From: UBA3210 sp963653535
GTDB taxonomy: Bacteria; Bacillota_I; Bacilli_A; RFN20; CAG-449
NCBI GenBank assembly: GCA_963653535.1
Contig: CAVJWU010000013.1
Span: forward strand, 1 to 33,448
Direction of reading: 5' to 3'
DNA length: 33,448 bases
In this document: in pieces, positions 26,169-33,436 of the stretch
How the letters are laid out: each line of letters begins with the position of its first letter
Numbering within the stretch: position 1 is the first letter of the stretch
Notes under the pieces: generated by a model
Database searches by the model: none
Told to the model about the DNA's origin: nothing
What the model saw: the letters and a program-made list of their open reading frames with translations, nothing else
Program-made: the position numbers and the translations under genes

Positions 26169-26815
26169 TAATTTCTTACTCCTAGTCTTATTTTCTTATC
26201 GAGTATATCATAATTAGGACAGTATTTATAGACTATATCATAAAATGCTTGCGAATGGTTTTGTTCATAATAATGGGCTAATTCATGTACAACTATTGAG
26301 TCAATTATGTCTAATGAATAATGGATTAAGAATAAATCTAAGGTAATCTTTTTTAATCTAATATTATTAGTTCCCATCGCACATACCATATTTGATACTC
26401 TAACTTTATGTTCGATAGGTATATTCATTATTTTTTCAAATTTTCTTACTTCTTTAGTAAATATAAATAAAGCAAACTCAGTTAATTTAGTTTCAAGTTC
26501 TTCATAAGAATAATAAACTATATCAGTTGGAGAAGTTCTAACTTGCTTTTTATTTAAAATTACTAAATTTCTTCTTGTTCCTAATAAGTCTATATAATCT
26601 TCTCCAATATATAATTCAGAATTATAATTTTTAATTTTATTGTAAGGTAAAACTCTTTCTAGATTATTTTTCATCTTATTAATATCTGTTCCTTCTTTGA
26701 TAGTAATATAAATTTGACCTCCTACACTTCTAAAGCTATTAGGTGTTCTCGTTCCATAATTTATATTAAAGATTAAGTCTTTACCATTGATATTTAATGT
26801 TTTAATTTCTTTCAT
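26168..26815 (-). CDS. YgjP-like (DUF45) zinc metallopeptidase-domain protein
   Basis: A 215-residue cytosolic protein with the zinc motif HELAH (177-181) and the third ligand H187 in YYEQNHSQAFYDIV, preceded by the family's NIRLKK strand and VVHELAH helix. The usual RWGSC-type motif is changed to SNMVCAMGTNN, so this is a divergent member. Family members are predicted peptidases of unknown substrate, often near DNA-repair or RNA genes. It is the first gene of a two-gene unit with the SpoU methyltransferase (one-base overlap). Confidence 0.85.
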   Translation of the reverse strand: MKEIKTLNINGKDLIFNINYGTRTPNSFRSVGGQIYITIKEGTDINKMKNNLERVLPYNKIKNYNSELYIGEDYIDLLGTRRNLVILNKKQVRTSPTDIVYYSYEELETKLTEFALFIFTKEVRKFEKIMNIPIEHKVRVSNMVCAMGTNNIRLKKITLDLFLIHYSLDIIDSIVVHELAHYYEQNHSQAFYDIVYKYCPNYDILDKKIRLGVRN

Positions 26816-26931
26816 TGTTACCTCGAGTTAATTTCGCTACTAAGATTATAAAACTAAGTAAAAAAGATTATTATAAAAAAATTAGAAAATTTACAATTTA
26901 AACAATATTGTAATTATTTTATCAAAAAATG

Positions 26932-26959
26932 TTGCAATGTTAACAAATATATGTATAAT
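26932..26959 (+). promoter_or_regulatory. Promoter of the small membrane protein gene
   Basis: -35 TTGCAA (26932-26937), 16-nt spacer, -10 TATAAT (26954-26959), 25 nt before the start codon. The AAAGGAGG ribosome site follows. Confidence 0.65.
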
Positions 26960-26983
26960 GTAATCATAAAGGAGGAAAAATAT

Positions 26984-27346
26984 ATGAAAACAGCTATTAA
27001 AGTTTTAAGTATATTAGGTCTTATTGGAAAAATAGTAAGTATCTTTATTTGTTTTATGATTGTAGGTTTAGTCCAAGCAAATAATGCAGATATAATAAAA
27101 ACATTTGTTCAAGATGGAGCTAGCCAAGCAGATATCCAAGCTGCTGTAGGAGCAATAACTGCAACATATGCAATAATTGGAACATTAGCAATTATTGGTG
27201 CAATTATTAATATCGTAACATTAGTAAAATTAAATAAATTAGAAAAGAAACCAGTCGCACTAGGAGTATTAAGTATATTAACTGGTACATTAATTACAGG
27301 TATCTGCTTACTAGTTTATGATCCAAATACTGAAATGAATCGCTAA
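26984..27346 (+). CDS. Small membrane protein of unknown function
   Basis: A 120-residue protein with two or three hydrophobic helices (about residues 7-32, 60-82 and 90-110 from MKTAIKVLSILGLIGK) and a short polar loop (VQANNADIIKTFVQDGASQADIQAAVG). A start at 26951 is also open, but it would place the -10 box inside the coding region. ATG 26984 sits 8 nt after a perfect AAAGGAGG, so it is preferred. It resembles DUF4064-like four-helix membrane proteins in layout, but I do not recognise it firmly. It is monocistronic, ending in a terminator that overlaps its stop codon, and divergent from the metallopeptidase gene. Confidence 0.75.
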   Translation: MKTAIKVLSILGLIGKIVSIFICFMIVGLVQANNADIIKTFVQDGASQADIQAAVGAITATYAIIGTLAIIGAIINIVTLVKLNKLEKKPVALGVLSILTGTLITGICLLVYDPNTEMNR

Positions 27347-27367
27347 GAGTAACATCTTAGCTTTTTT
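27342..27367 (+). terminator. Intrinsic terminator overlapping the stop codon of the small membrane protein gene
   Basis: Stem GCTAAGA (27342-27348) / TCTTAGC (27355-27361), loop GTAACA, then T6. The TAA stop codon (27344-27346) is inside the 5' arm. Confidence 0.85.
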
Positions 27368-27447
27368 ATTAAAACAAATTAAAATTATTCTTAATTTTTA
27401 AAAAATGCTCTATAATAATAAATGCATTATTAAGAGAAAGGATCTTT

Positions 27448-27906
27448 ATGGAAAAAATACTTGTCAGCGCATGTTTATTAGGTACTAATTGTAAATATAA
27501 TGGTAAGAACAACGCTTCAGAAGTTGTAATTAAATTAAAGAATAGATTTGAATTAATTCCCGTTTGTCCTGAAGTTACTGGTGGATTACCTACTCCACGA
27601 ATTCCTTGTGAAATTAAAGATAGACTTGTCTATAATCGTATAGGAGTCGAAACTACATCTTATTTTGTTAAGGGAGCTAAAGAAGAATTATTAAAAGCTA
27701 AACAAAATAATGTTAAATATGCAATATTAAAAGAAAAATCACCTTCTTGTGGAGTTAGAAAAATCTATGATGGAAGTTTCTCTAAAACATTAATTGAAGG
27801 ACAAGGAATATTCACTCGTATGTTAGTTAAACAAAACATCAAAGTATATTCCGAAGGTGAAATTGATATCTTTTTAAAAGATTATGAAGAAGATCACAAA
27901 TCTTAA
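27448..27906 (+). CDS. DUF523 family protein
   Basis: A 152-residue cytosolic protein with the family signature SACLLGTNCKYNG (7-19, with C9 and C15), VCPEVTGGLPTPR and EKSPSCGVRKIYDGSF. The conserved cysteines suggest a metal or iron-sulfur site, but the family's function is not established. It is full length. ATG 27448 follows AAAGGA. A -10 box TATAAT is at 27411-27416. The transaldolase gene starts 21 nt later, so they are probably co-transcribed. Confidence 0.9.
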   Translation: MEKILVSACLLGTNCKYNGKNNASEVVIKLKNRFELIPVCPEVTGGLPTPRIPCEIKDRLVYNRIGVETTSYFVKGAKEELLKAKQNNVKYAILKEKSPSCGVRKIYDGSFSKTLIEGQGIFTRMLVKQNIKVYSEGEIDIFLKDYEEDHKS

Positions 27907-27927
27907 TATTAAGAAAAGGAGTAAATC

Positions 27928-28581
27928 ATGAAAATATTTATTGATACAGCAATAACAAGTGAAATTAAAGAAGCTTCTTCACTTGGAGTTATTAAAGGAG
28001 TTACCACTAATCCTAGTTTACTCGCTAAAAGCGGTAGAACTTTAAACGACGTTATTAGTGAAATTCTTTCTTTAGTAGATGGACCTATATCAGCAGAAGT
28101 AGAAGAATCAACTGCAGAAAATATGTATGCACAAGCTCACGAAATTGTTGAAAAGAGTCATAATAATCCTAATATCACCATTAAATTACCTATGACTAGT
28201 GATGGAGTTAAAGTTTGTTCTATGCTTTCAAAAGAAGGTATTAAAACAAATGTCACTCTTATCTTCTCAGTTTCTCAAGCACTTCTTGCTATGGAAGCAG
28301 GAGCGACATTTATCTCTCCATTTATGGGAAGAGTTGATGATTATTATCATAATGGTCACGATGGTTTTGATTTAATCACTCGTATTGCAAAAGTAAAAGA
28401 AATCTATGGTTATAAATCAGAAATTATCGCCGCTAGTATAAGAAATACTACTCACGTTGAACAAGCTGCTCTAGCAGGCGCGGATATCGCAACTATTCCT
28501 TATAAAGTTATTAAAGAAATGTATATTCATCCTTTAACAACCGCAGGACTAGAAAAATTTAGATTAGATTCGAAAAAATAA
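27928..28581 (+). CDS. tal: Transaldolase of the small Fsa/Tal family
   Basis: A 217-residue TIM-barrel class I aldolase of the short transaldolase/fructose-6-phosphate aldolase subfamily. Visible are FIDTA (4-8), GVTTNPSLLAKSG, the Schiff-base Lys K86 in ITIKLPMT, TNVTLIFSVSQALLA, and SPFMGRVDD. In this family a Phe at the SPF position (here F132) marks transaldolases, while Tyr marks fructose-6-phosphate aldolases, so transaldolase activity is favoured (non-oxidative pentose phosphate pathway). An AAAGGAG site precedes ATG 27928. A perfect terminator follows. There is no transketolase in the window. Confidence 0.92.
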   Translation: MKIFIDTAITSEIKEASSLGVIKGVTTNPSLLAKSGRTLNDVISEILSLVDGPISAEVEESTAENMYAQAHEIVEKSHNNPNITIKLPMTSDGVKVCSMLSKEGIKTNVTLIFSVSQALLAMEAGATFISPFMGRVDDYYHNGHDGFDLITRIAKVKEIYGYKSEIIAASIRNTTHVEQAALAGADIATIPYKVIKEMYIHPLTTAGLEKFRLDSKK

Positions 28582-28586
28582 AATTT

Positions 28587-28633
28587 AAACTATTACTTTT
28601 GAAGTATTTACTTTATAAAGTAATAGTTTTTTT
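28587..28633 (+). terminator. Intrinsic terminator after the transaldolase gene
   Basis: Perfect 13-bp stem AAACTATTACTTT (28587-28599) / AAAGTAATAGTTT (28617-28629) with T run to 28633. The complementary A run also makes it usable from the other strand. Confidence 0.9.
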
Positions 28634-28683
28634 CTTTTTGTTAAAATATTATAATTAAGTACGAATTAAGAAAGGAAATATTT

Positions 28684-30039
28684 ATGAACGCAACTACTGA
28701 TATGACTAAAGGTAATGTTTATAAAGTTATCCTTCTATTTGCATTACCTTTATTAATAGGTAATATTTTCCAACTACTTTATAATTTTGTTGATTCAATC
28801 ATCGCTTCATATTTTATTTCTGATATTGCCGTTGGTGCAATTGGTTCAACTAGTTCAATATCTTCTTTAATTGTTAGTTTTACTACTGGTATAGGTAATG
28901 GAGCAAGTTTAATAATCTCGCGTTATTTTGGTCGAAAAGATCTTGATGGAATAAAAAAATCAATCTTTAGTATTATCGTCATCAATTTAATTTTAGGCAT
29001 ATTTATCACTCTCTTTGTTATACTAACTATTGATCAAGTCTTTGCTTGGATCAATGTTCCTAGTGAAATCTACGATATGAGTAAAGATTATTATTTTATT
29101 ACTGCGTTAGGAATATTAGCTATGATGATGTTTAACACATTAAGTGGTATCTTAAGAGCTTTAGGTAATTCTCGCGTTCCTATTTATATTTTAATAATAT
29201 GCTGCATCATTAATATATGTGGAGATTTATTCTTTATGGCCATATTAAAAATAGGTGTAGGAGGAGCAGCGATTGCCACGATAATCGCTCAATTTATCTC
29301 TATTATTATATTGATTATCTATCTATATATAACTTATCCTTTATTAAGAATTAAAAAAGAAGACATTAGATTTAACGCAAAAGTTTATAAGGATATCTTA
29401 ACTACTGGTCTTTCCATGGGTTTAATGAATTCAGTCTTTACTATTGGTGGAATAGTCATGTCAAGTTCAGTTAATGCACTTGGTAGTAACATTATTTCTG
29501 GAAGAACAATTGGCCGAAAGATCGTTGAAATTCTCCTTCAAGTAGCTTCTTCCTTATCATCCGCGTGTTCAGTATTTGTCTCGCAGAATTATGGAGCTAG
29601 AAATATTAAAAGAGCCAATGAAGGTGTCATTAAAACTTGTTTTGTCTTATTCTTATGGTCATTATTAATTTACTTTATGTATTTAATTGAAGAACCATTA
29701 TGTCGCTTAATCTCTAATAGCGATAATCCTGAAATTATTTCTAATGCAGTTATGTATATAAAAATTACTATTCCTTTTTATCTTTTTGAAGGAATTCTAG
29801 TCATCATTAGAAATGCTTTGCAAGCATTAAATAGAAAAATAATACCTTTTATTTCTTCAACAATAGAATTAACTTTTAAAATAATATCAGGCTTAGTATG
29901 GGTTCCTAATCTAGGCTTTATTGGAGAATGTATTACTGAACCTTTATCATGGTTTGTCTGCTGCATATTTATAACAACAATATATATCATCTATTACAAA
30001 AAAGGAATATTTAAATATAACGCTAAAACTGAGGCTTAA
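28684..30039 (+). CDS. MATE-family efflux transporter
   Basis: A 451-residue integral membrane protein with about 12 helices arranged as two similar halves, typical of Na+/H+-coupled multidrug and toxin extrusion transporters. Family-like stretches include LFALPLLIGNIFQLLYNFVDSIIASYF near the N terminus, TTGIGNGASLIISRYFGRKD, and FVSQNYGARNIKRANEG in the second half. The substrate is unknown. ATG 28684 follows GAAAGGA, with TATAAT at 28650-28655. The 3' end overlaps the convergent HD-domain gene by 17 bp. It is only distantly similar to the N-terminal part of the fused MATE protein further right, so not a recent duplicate. Confidence 0.93.
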   Translation: MNATTDMTKGNVYKVILLFALPLLIGNIFQLLYNFVDSIIASYFISDIAVGAIGSTSSISSLIVSFTTGIGNGASLIISRYFGRKDLDGIKKSIFSIIVINLILGIFITLFVILTIDQVFAWINVPSEIYDMSKDYYFITALGILAMMMFNTLSGILRALGNSRVPIYILIICCIINICGDLFFMAILKIGVGGAAIATIIAQFISIIILIIYLYITYPLLRIKKEDIRFNAKVYKDILTTGLSMGLMNSVFTIGGIVMSSSVNALGSNIISGRTIGRKIVEILLQVASSLSSACSVFVSQNYGARNIKRANEGVIKTCFVLFLWSLLIYFMYLIEEPLCRLISNSDNPEIISNAVMYIKITIPFYLFEGILVIIRNALQALNRKIIPFISSTIELTFKIISGLVWVPNLGFIGECITEPLSWFVCCIFITTIYIIYYKKGIFKYNAKTEA

Positions 30040-30637
30040 GCCTTAATATACCTTGATGTTTTTTATTGTTATCTTCTTCGAAGTTTTTATAAGTTTCAAT
30101 TCTTTTTTCAATTAAAGCAATATCTTTTTTTATTCTTTTTGAACCAAGCGTTTCTTTTAGTGCGCTTGAGGTATCGCAAATATTAACAATCCATGCTTCT
30201 CTAGTTGAAGGAACATGTAAAAAATGAAGTGGCCACATATGCGTTCTAATAATTAATTGTTCTAATATATTTATTTCAAAATCTCTACTAGCATTAATAA
30301 AAGCATATTCACCATGCAAATTAGCATGATGTTTTGGATGAGGTTTTATATGCCAATCATAAAGAAAATAATCATGAAGAAGACTTCCTCTTACTAAACT
30401 TGAAATATCAACACTTATATGTTTCTTTTTCGCATAATTAATCGCGAGTAATGTAACAGCAATCGAATGTTCATAGACGTTAAAATCACCATGTTGATGA
30501 AAATTTTTCTCATTTTCAAATAAACTTGATGTCAGAATATCTTTACCATATTCAAATAAAATATCGATTGATTTACCATGAACATATTCACGGCATAATT
30601 TTCTAATATTTAATTGTAATCTCTCTTCTTTATTCAT
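30023..30637 (-). CDS. HD-domain metal-dependent phosphohydrolase-like protein
   Basis: A 204-residue cytosolic protein with a complete HD-type metal site: H57 (VYEHSIAV), H88-D89 (GSLLHDYFLYD), H108 (NLHGEYAF), H133 (IIRTHMWPLH) and D155 (NICDTSSAL). HD proteins hydrolyse phosphomonoesters or cyclic/linear nucleotides; this one is not the HD-GYP type, so a cyclic-di-GMP phosphodiesterase role is not supported. ATG 30637 (MNKEERLQ) is preferred; an upstream TTG at 30655 would overlap the AAGG ribosome site. The gene overlaps the MATE gene tail-to-tail over 17 bp at a 12-bp palindrome AGGCTTAAGCCT. Confidence 0.85.
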   Translation of the reverse strand: MNKEERLQLNIRKLCREYVHGKSIDILFEYGKDILTSSLFENEKNFHQHGDFNVYEHSIAVTLLAINYAKKKHISVDISSLVRGSLLHDYFLYDWHIKPHPKHHANLHGEYAFINASRDFEINILEQLIIRTHMWPLHFLHVPSTREAWIVNICDTSSALKETLGSKRIKKDIALIEKRIETYKNFEEDNNKKHQGILRLKPQF

Positions 30638-30792
30638 GTTTTTAATAACCTTCAATGACTAATTTAAGTTTATACATTATCAAAACATAAAACAATAAAT
30701 AATTGTTTTTTTGTAACATAAAAAGTCCAATACCTAAGTATTGAACAAAAATAAAAATTATATTTAAATGATTAAAAAATTTAAAAAAAACA

Positions 30793-30821
30793 TTACACAA
30801 AAATAAAATTTATGTTAAAGT
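30793..30821 (+). promoter_or_regulatory. Promoter of the fused MATE-kinase gene
   Basis: -35 TTACAC (30793-30798), 17-nt spacer ending TGT (extended -10), -10 TAAAGT (30816-30821). Transcription should start near 30828, at the beginning of the attenuator leader. Confidence 0.6.
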
Positions 30822-30827
30822 AATCGT

Positions 30828-30875
30828 ATCGAGTAGCGAAAGCGTAAGTCCAGAGAATGGGCTTACGTTTTTTTT
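30828..30875 (+). promoter_or_regulatory. Attenuator leader with terminator before the fused MATE gene (candidate guanidine-type riboswitch)
   Basis: A compact GC-richer leader in an AT-rich region: TATCGAGTAGCGAAAGCG then a terminator stem CGTAAGTCC (30843-30851) / GGGCTTACG (30859-30867), loop AGAGAAT, and T8 (30868-30875). A terminator between promoter and start codon means regulated read-through. MATE (mepA-like) genes in Firmicutes are known to be preceded by guanidine-IV riboswitches that work through a terminator; the layout fits, but I cannot confirm the aptamer from memory of its consensus. Confidence 0.6.
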
Positions 30876-30901
30876 GTCTCAAAATAGAAGGAGTGTGTAA
30901 A

Positions 30902-32863
30902 ATGGAAGTAACACAAAAAAACAAAATGGCAGAAGCGCCAATGAAAAAGTTGTTATTAAAAATGGGACTGCCAATGATTGTTTCTATGGTACTACAAGCA
31001 TTGTACAATGTTATTGATAGTATATTTGTAGCAAACATGGGTGAACAAGGAGCCATTGCTAATCAAGCTTTGACATTAGCTTTCCCAATTCAAATTTTAA
31101 TTATAGCAATAGGTGTTGGAACAGGAATAGGTTTAAATGCCTTATTATCAAAAAGTTTAGGAGAAAAAAATCAAGAGAAAGTAAATAAAGTAGCTGGAAA
31201 TGGAATATTTTTAAGTATATGTATATTTATAATATTTTTGCTATTTGGTTTATTTGGCTCTAAATGGTTTATTTCTTTATTTGCAGGTGGAAATCAAGAA
31301 GTAATAGCAATGGGAACAACATACTTAAAAATTTGTACTTGTTTATCATTAGGATCAATTGGCTATACTGTATATGAAAGATTTTTGCAAGCAACAGGTA
31401 AAACAATGCTATCAACAATTTCTCAAATAGCAGGTGCTTTAACAAATATTATATTAGATTATGTATTTATTTTTCCATTAGGAATGGGAGTAGCTGGTGC
31501 TGCTTGGGCAACAATAATAGGACAATTTGTTTCATTATTTATAGCAATGCTTTTCCACTATACTAGAAACAAAGAAATAGATGGAAATTTAAAATATATT
31601 AAGCCTGACATTGGCATAATTAAAGGAATATGTAAAATTGGTATTTATGCTGCGATTATGCAAGCATTATTATCAGTTATGATGGCAGGAATGAATGCAA
31701 TACTTGGTGGAGCAAAAGCAGATCCTACAATTCTAGTTGGTTCATTTGGTATTTATTATAAGATACAACAAATAGCGTTATTCTCAGCATTTGGATTATC
31801 TAATACTATAATTTCTATATTATCATTTAATTATGGAATGAAAGATAAAGATAGAATAAATGCTTGTATTAAATATGGACTTATTGATACTGTAATGGTT
31901 ACATTTATTTTAACAATAATATTCGAGATTTTTGCTAAACCTCTATCAAGTTTATTTGCATTATCTGGTGGTACAAGTAAAGAAATTATTGAAGTTTGCA
32001 CAATTTCTTTAAGAATTGCAAGTATAGGATATATTTTTATGGGATTTTCTGTTGCAGTACAAGGTATATTACAATCACTTGGATATGCAATAAGACCATT
32101 GATAATATCTTTGTTAAGACTCGTAGTATTTGTATTTCCAGTAGCATATTTGTTTACATTATCAGATAATGTAACGAATATAGTTTGGTGGACTTTTCCA
32201 ATTGCAGAAATTTTAACAAGTATTATTTCTTTCTTTATATTAAAAAAATCTTATAAAGAAAAAATTATTATACTTGGAGAACAAATTGATAATAATATTA
32301 TTATAAATAACAAATTAGTAATTTCTATTTCAAGAGAACACGGAACTGGTGGAAAAGAAATAGCAAGAAAAGTAGCTCAAAAATTAGAATTAAAATTCTT
32401 TGATAAGGAAGAAATAAAAGAATTCGCAATTGAAAATTCACTAATCGAAAGCACATACAATGATGAGGAATTATATAAATATTATTTATCATTAGATGCT
32501 GAAAAAGATTCAATGATTAAACAAGCAGAAACAATAAAAATGATTGCATCTAAAAATGATTGCGTAATCGTTGGCAGATGTGCAGATTATATATTAAAAG
32601 ATAATCCTAATTTAATAAAAGTATTTTTATATGCACCAAGTGAATATAGAATAAATAAAATTATAGAAATGTATAATGATACTCATAAAGAAGCAGAAAA
32701 GCATATAATTCAATCAGATAAATCTAGAGCTTCCTATTACGAGATAATCGCAAATAAAAAATGGGGAGATAAAGAAAACTATGATATTTGCCTTGATTGT
32801 TCTATTGGAAATGAGAAAATAGTAAATATTATTTGTGATTATATAAAAGAAAAAAATAAATAA
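30902..32863 (+). CDS. MATE efflux transporter fused to a cytidylate-kinase-like domain
   Basis: A 653-residue two-domain protein. Residues about 1-455 form a MATE transporter (MKKLLLKMGLPMIVSMVLQA, ALYNVIDSIFVANMG, about 12 helices). After a short polar linker (about 456-469), residues 470-653 are a cytidylate-kinase-like domain (family Cytidylate_kin2): ISISREHGTGGKEIARKVA as P-loop-type strand, KFFDKEEIKEFA, CVIVGRCADYIL, and DKSRASYYEII with the lid-like region. The kinase half should be cytosolic. ATG 30902 follows AAGGAG with 8-nt spacing; an upstream start at 30857 would lie in the terminator. Codon use (frequent ATA, AGA, GGA) looks different from the neighbouring genes, suggesting acquisition. 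A terminator follows. Confidence 0.9.
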   Translation: MEVTQKNKMAEAPMKKLLLKMGLPMIVSMVLQALYNVIDSIFVANMGEQGAIANQALTLAFPIQILIIAIGVGTGIGLNALLSKSLGEKNQEKVNKVAGNGIFLSICIFIIFLLFGLFGSKWFISLFAGGNQEVIAMGTTYLKICTCLSLGSIGYTVYERFLQATGKTMLSTISQIAGALTNIILDYVFIFPLGMGVAGAAWATIIGQFVSLFIAMLFHYTRNKEIDGNLKYIKPDIGIIKGICKIGIYAAIMQALLSVMMAGMNAILGGAKADPTILVGSFGIYYKIQQIALFSAFGLSNTIISILSFNYGMKDKDRINACIKYGLIDTVMVTFILTIIFEIFAKPLSSLFALSGGTSKEIIEVCTISLRIASIGYIFMGFSVAVQGILQSLGYAIRPLIISLLRLVVFVFPVAYLFTLSDNVTNIVWWTFPIAEILTSIISFFILKKSYKEKIIILGEQIDNNIIINNKLVISISREHGTGGKEIARKVAQKLELKFFDKEEIKEFAIENSLIESTYNDEELYKYYLSLDAEKDSMIKQAETIKMIASKNDCVIVGRCADYILKDNPNLIKVFLYAPSEYRINKIIEMYNDTHKEAEKHIIQSDKSRASYYEIIANKKWGDKENYDICLDCSIGNEKIVNIICDYIKEKNK

Positions 32864-32872
32864 GATAATATA

Positions 32873-32917
32873 AATAGTTGTAATTTTGAGGAATCTAAAT
32901 TGCAACTATTTTGTTTA
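32873..32917 (+). terminator. Terminator after the fused MATE-kinase gene
   Basis: 14-bp stem AATAGTTGTAATTT (32873-32886) / AAATTGCAACTATT (32897-32910) with one G-U pair and a 10-nt loop, followed by TTGTTTA. Confidence 0.8.
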
Positions 32918-32950
32918 TGTATTTAGACAAATTATAATTTATTGAGCAAA

Positions 32951-33058
32951 TTAGATATGGTTTAAAATAAAAACCAACTATATGAAGTGAAACCTTAAAT
33001 TTTCCGATTCCTCGGTCCAACTTTTGGGGTTCACTTCATTTTAGATATAGTTTTAAAA
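32951..33058. repeat. Direct repeats flanking the palindromic element
   Basis: TTAGATATGGTTTAAAA (32951-32967) and TTAGATATAGTTTTAAAA (33041-33058) are near-identical and lie in the same orientation on either side of the 56-bp palindrome. They could be old target duplications plus flanking growth, or an attachment-type pair. Confidence 0.5.
32983..33038. mobile_element. 56-bp palindromic element with IS3/IS150-like terminal ends (MITE-like)
   Basis: Starts TGAAGTGAA (32983-32991) and ends TTCACTTCA (33030-33038). The right 23 bp (33016-33038), read inward, begin TGAAGTGAACCCCAAAAG, like the terminal inverted repeats of IS150-group IS3 elements (TGTACTGACCCCAAAAG type). The centre is CCGA-TTCC-TCGG. 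No transposase is present, so it would be a minimal non-autonomous derivative or a relic. The alternative is a plain bidirectional terminator hairpin. Confidence 0.5.
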
Positions 33059-33140
33059 AAAGTCTTAATTTCTATACAAGTTACTATAAGTAACAAATAG
33101 AAAATAAAGGCTCTATTGTAATATATTATTACTCTAATTA

Positions 33141-33386
33141 TCATTTATTTTTCTTAAATTCTTCTTTATATTTTTTAGTATTTTCAATAAAGTGATATCT
33201 TTGATTAATTATAAACATATACATTAAATATTCTTGTAATCGCTTATAATCTTTATCATCAAAGTTAGTTAATGAGGTAACACAAATGTTATCTTGTAAA
33301 TCCATCATCTTGCATATAGCTGATATAGGATTATTCATACAAAGCATCATATATGATAAATAATCCGTAAGCGTCAATTCGCTCAT
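33141..33386 (-). CDS. Small hypothetical protein (uncertain)
   Basis: An 81-residue ORF, MSELTLTDYLSYMMLCMNNP..., rich in Met, Tyr and Lys, mostly helical by composition with a charged Lys-rich tail. There is no recognisable domain. It lacks a clear Shine-Dalgarno before ATG 33386 (only A/T and GAAAGATC about 20 nt upstream). It stands alone between the palindromic element and a divergent gene, so it may be a real small accessory gene or a chance ORF. Confidence 0.4.
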   Translation of the reverse strand: MSELTLTDYLSYMMLCMNNPISAICKMMDLQDNICVTSLTNFDDKDYKRLQEYLMYMFIINQRYHFIENTKKYKEEFKKNK

Positions 33387-33407
33387 ATATAATTAAAATT
33401 GATCTTT

Positions 33408-33424
33408 CTGTACAATAAGTACAG
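33408..33424 (+). promoter_or_regulatory. Inverted repeat overlapping the ribosome site of the last gene
   Basis: CTGTAC (33408-33413), AATAA, GTACAG (33419-33424). The right arm overlaps the first bases of AGGAGG (33423-33428). It could be an operator or an RNA hairpin that limits ribosome access. Confidence 0.45.
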
Positions 33425-33436
33425 GAGGATTTTTTT

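Noticed and set aside
26891..26913. Inverted repeat TTACAAT-N9-ATTGTAA between the divergent metallopeptidase and small membrane protein genes
   Set aside because: Fully A/T-rich with short arms; expected by chance in this composition, and no regulator motif fits.
30023..30637. HD-domain protein as the phosphodiesterase for the riboswitch ligand
   Set aside because: It lacks the GYP motif of HD-GYP enzymes and is not near the riboswitch operon; no support for cyclic-dinucleotide hydrolysis.
30725..30752. Hairpin CAATAC-CTAA-GTATTG in the HD/MATE-kinase intergenic region, with a T run on the minus strand
   Set aside because: As a terminator it would need a minus-strand transcript from the right, where the fused gene lies on the plus strand. 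It may be an attenuator of the HD gene, but there is no placed promoter, so not listed as a feature.
30793..31056. Minus-strand ORF over the promoter and start of the fused MATE gene
   Set aside because: It lies opposite promoter, attenuator and conserved MATE sequence; no ribosome site or protein-like features.
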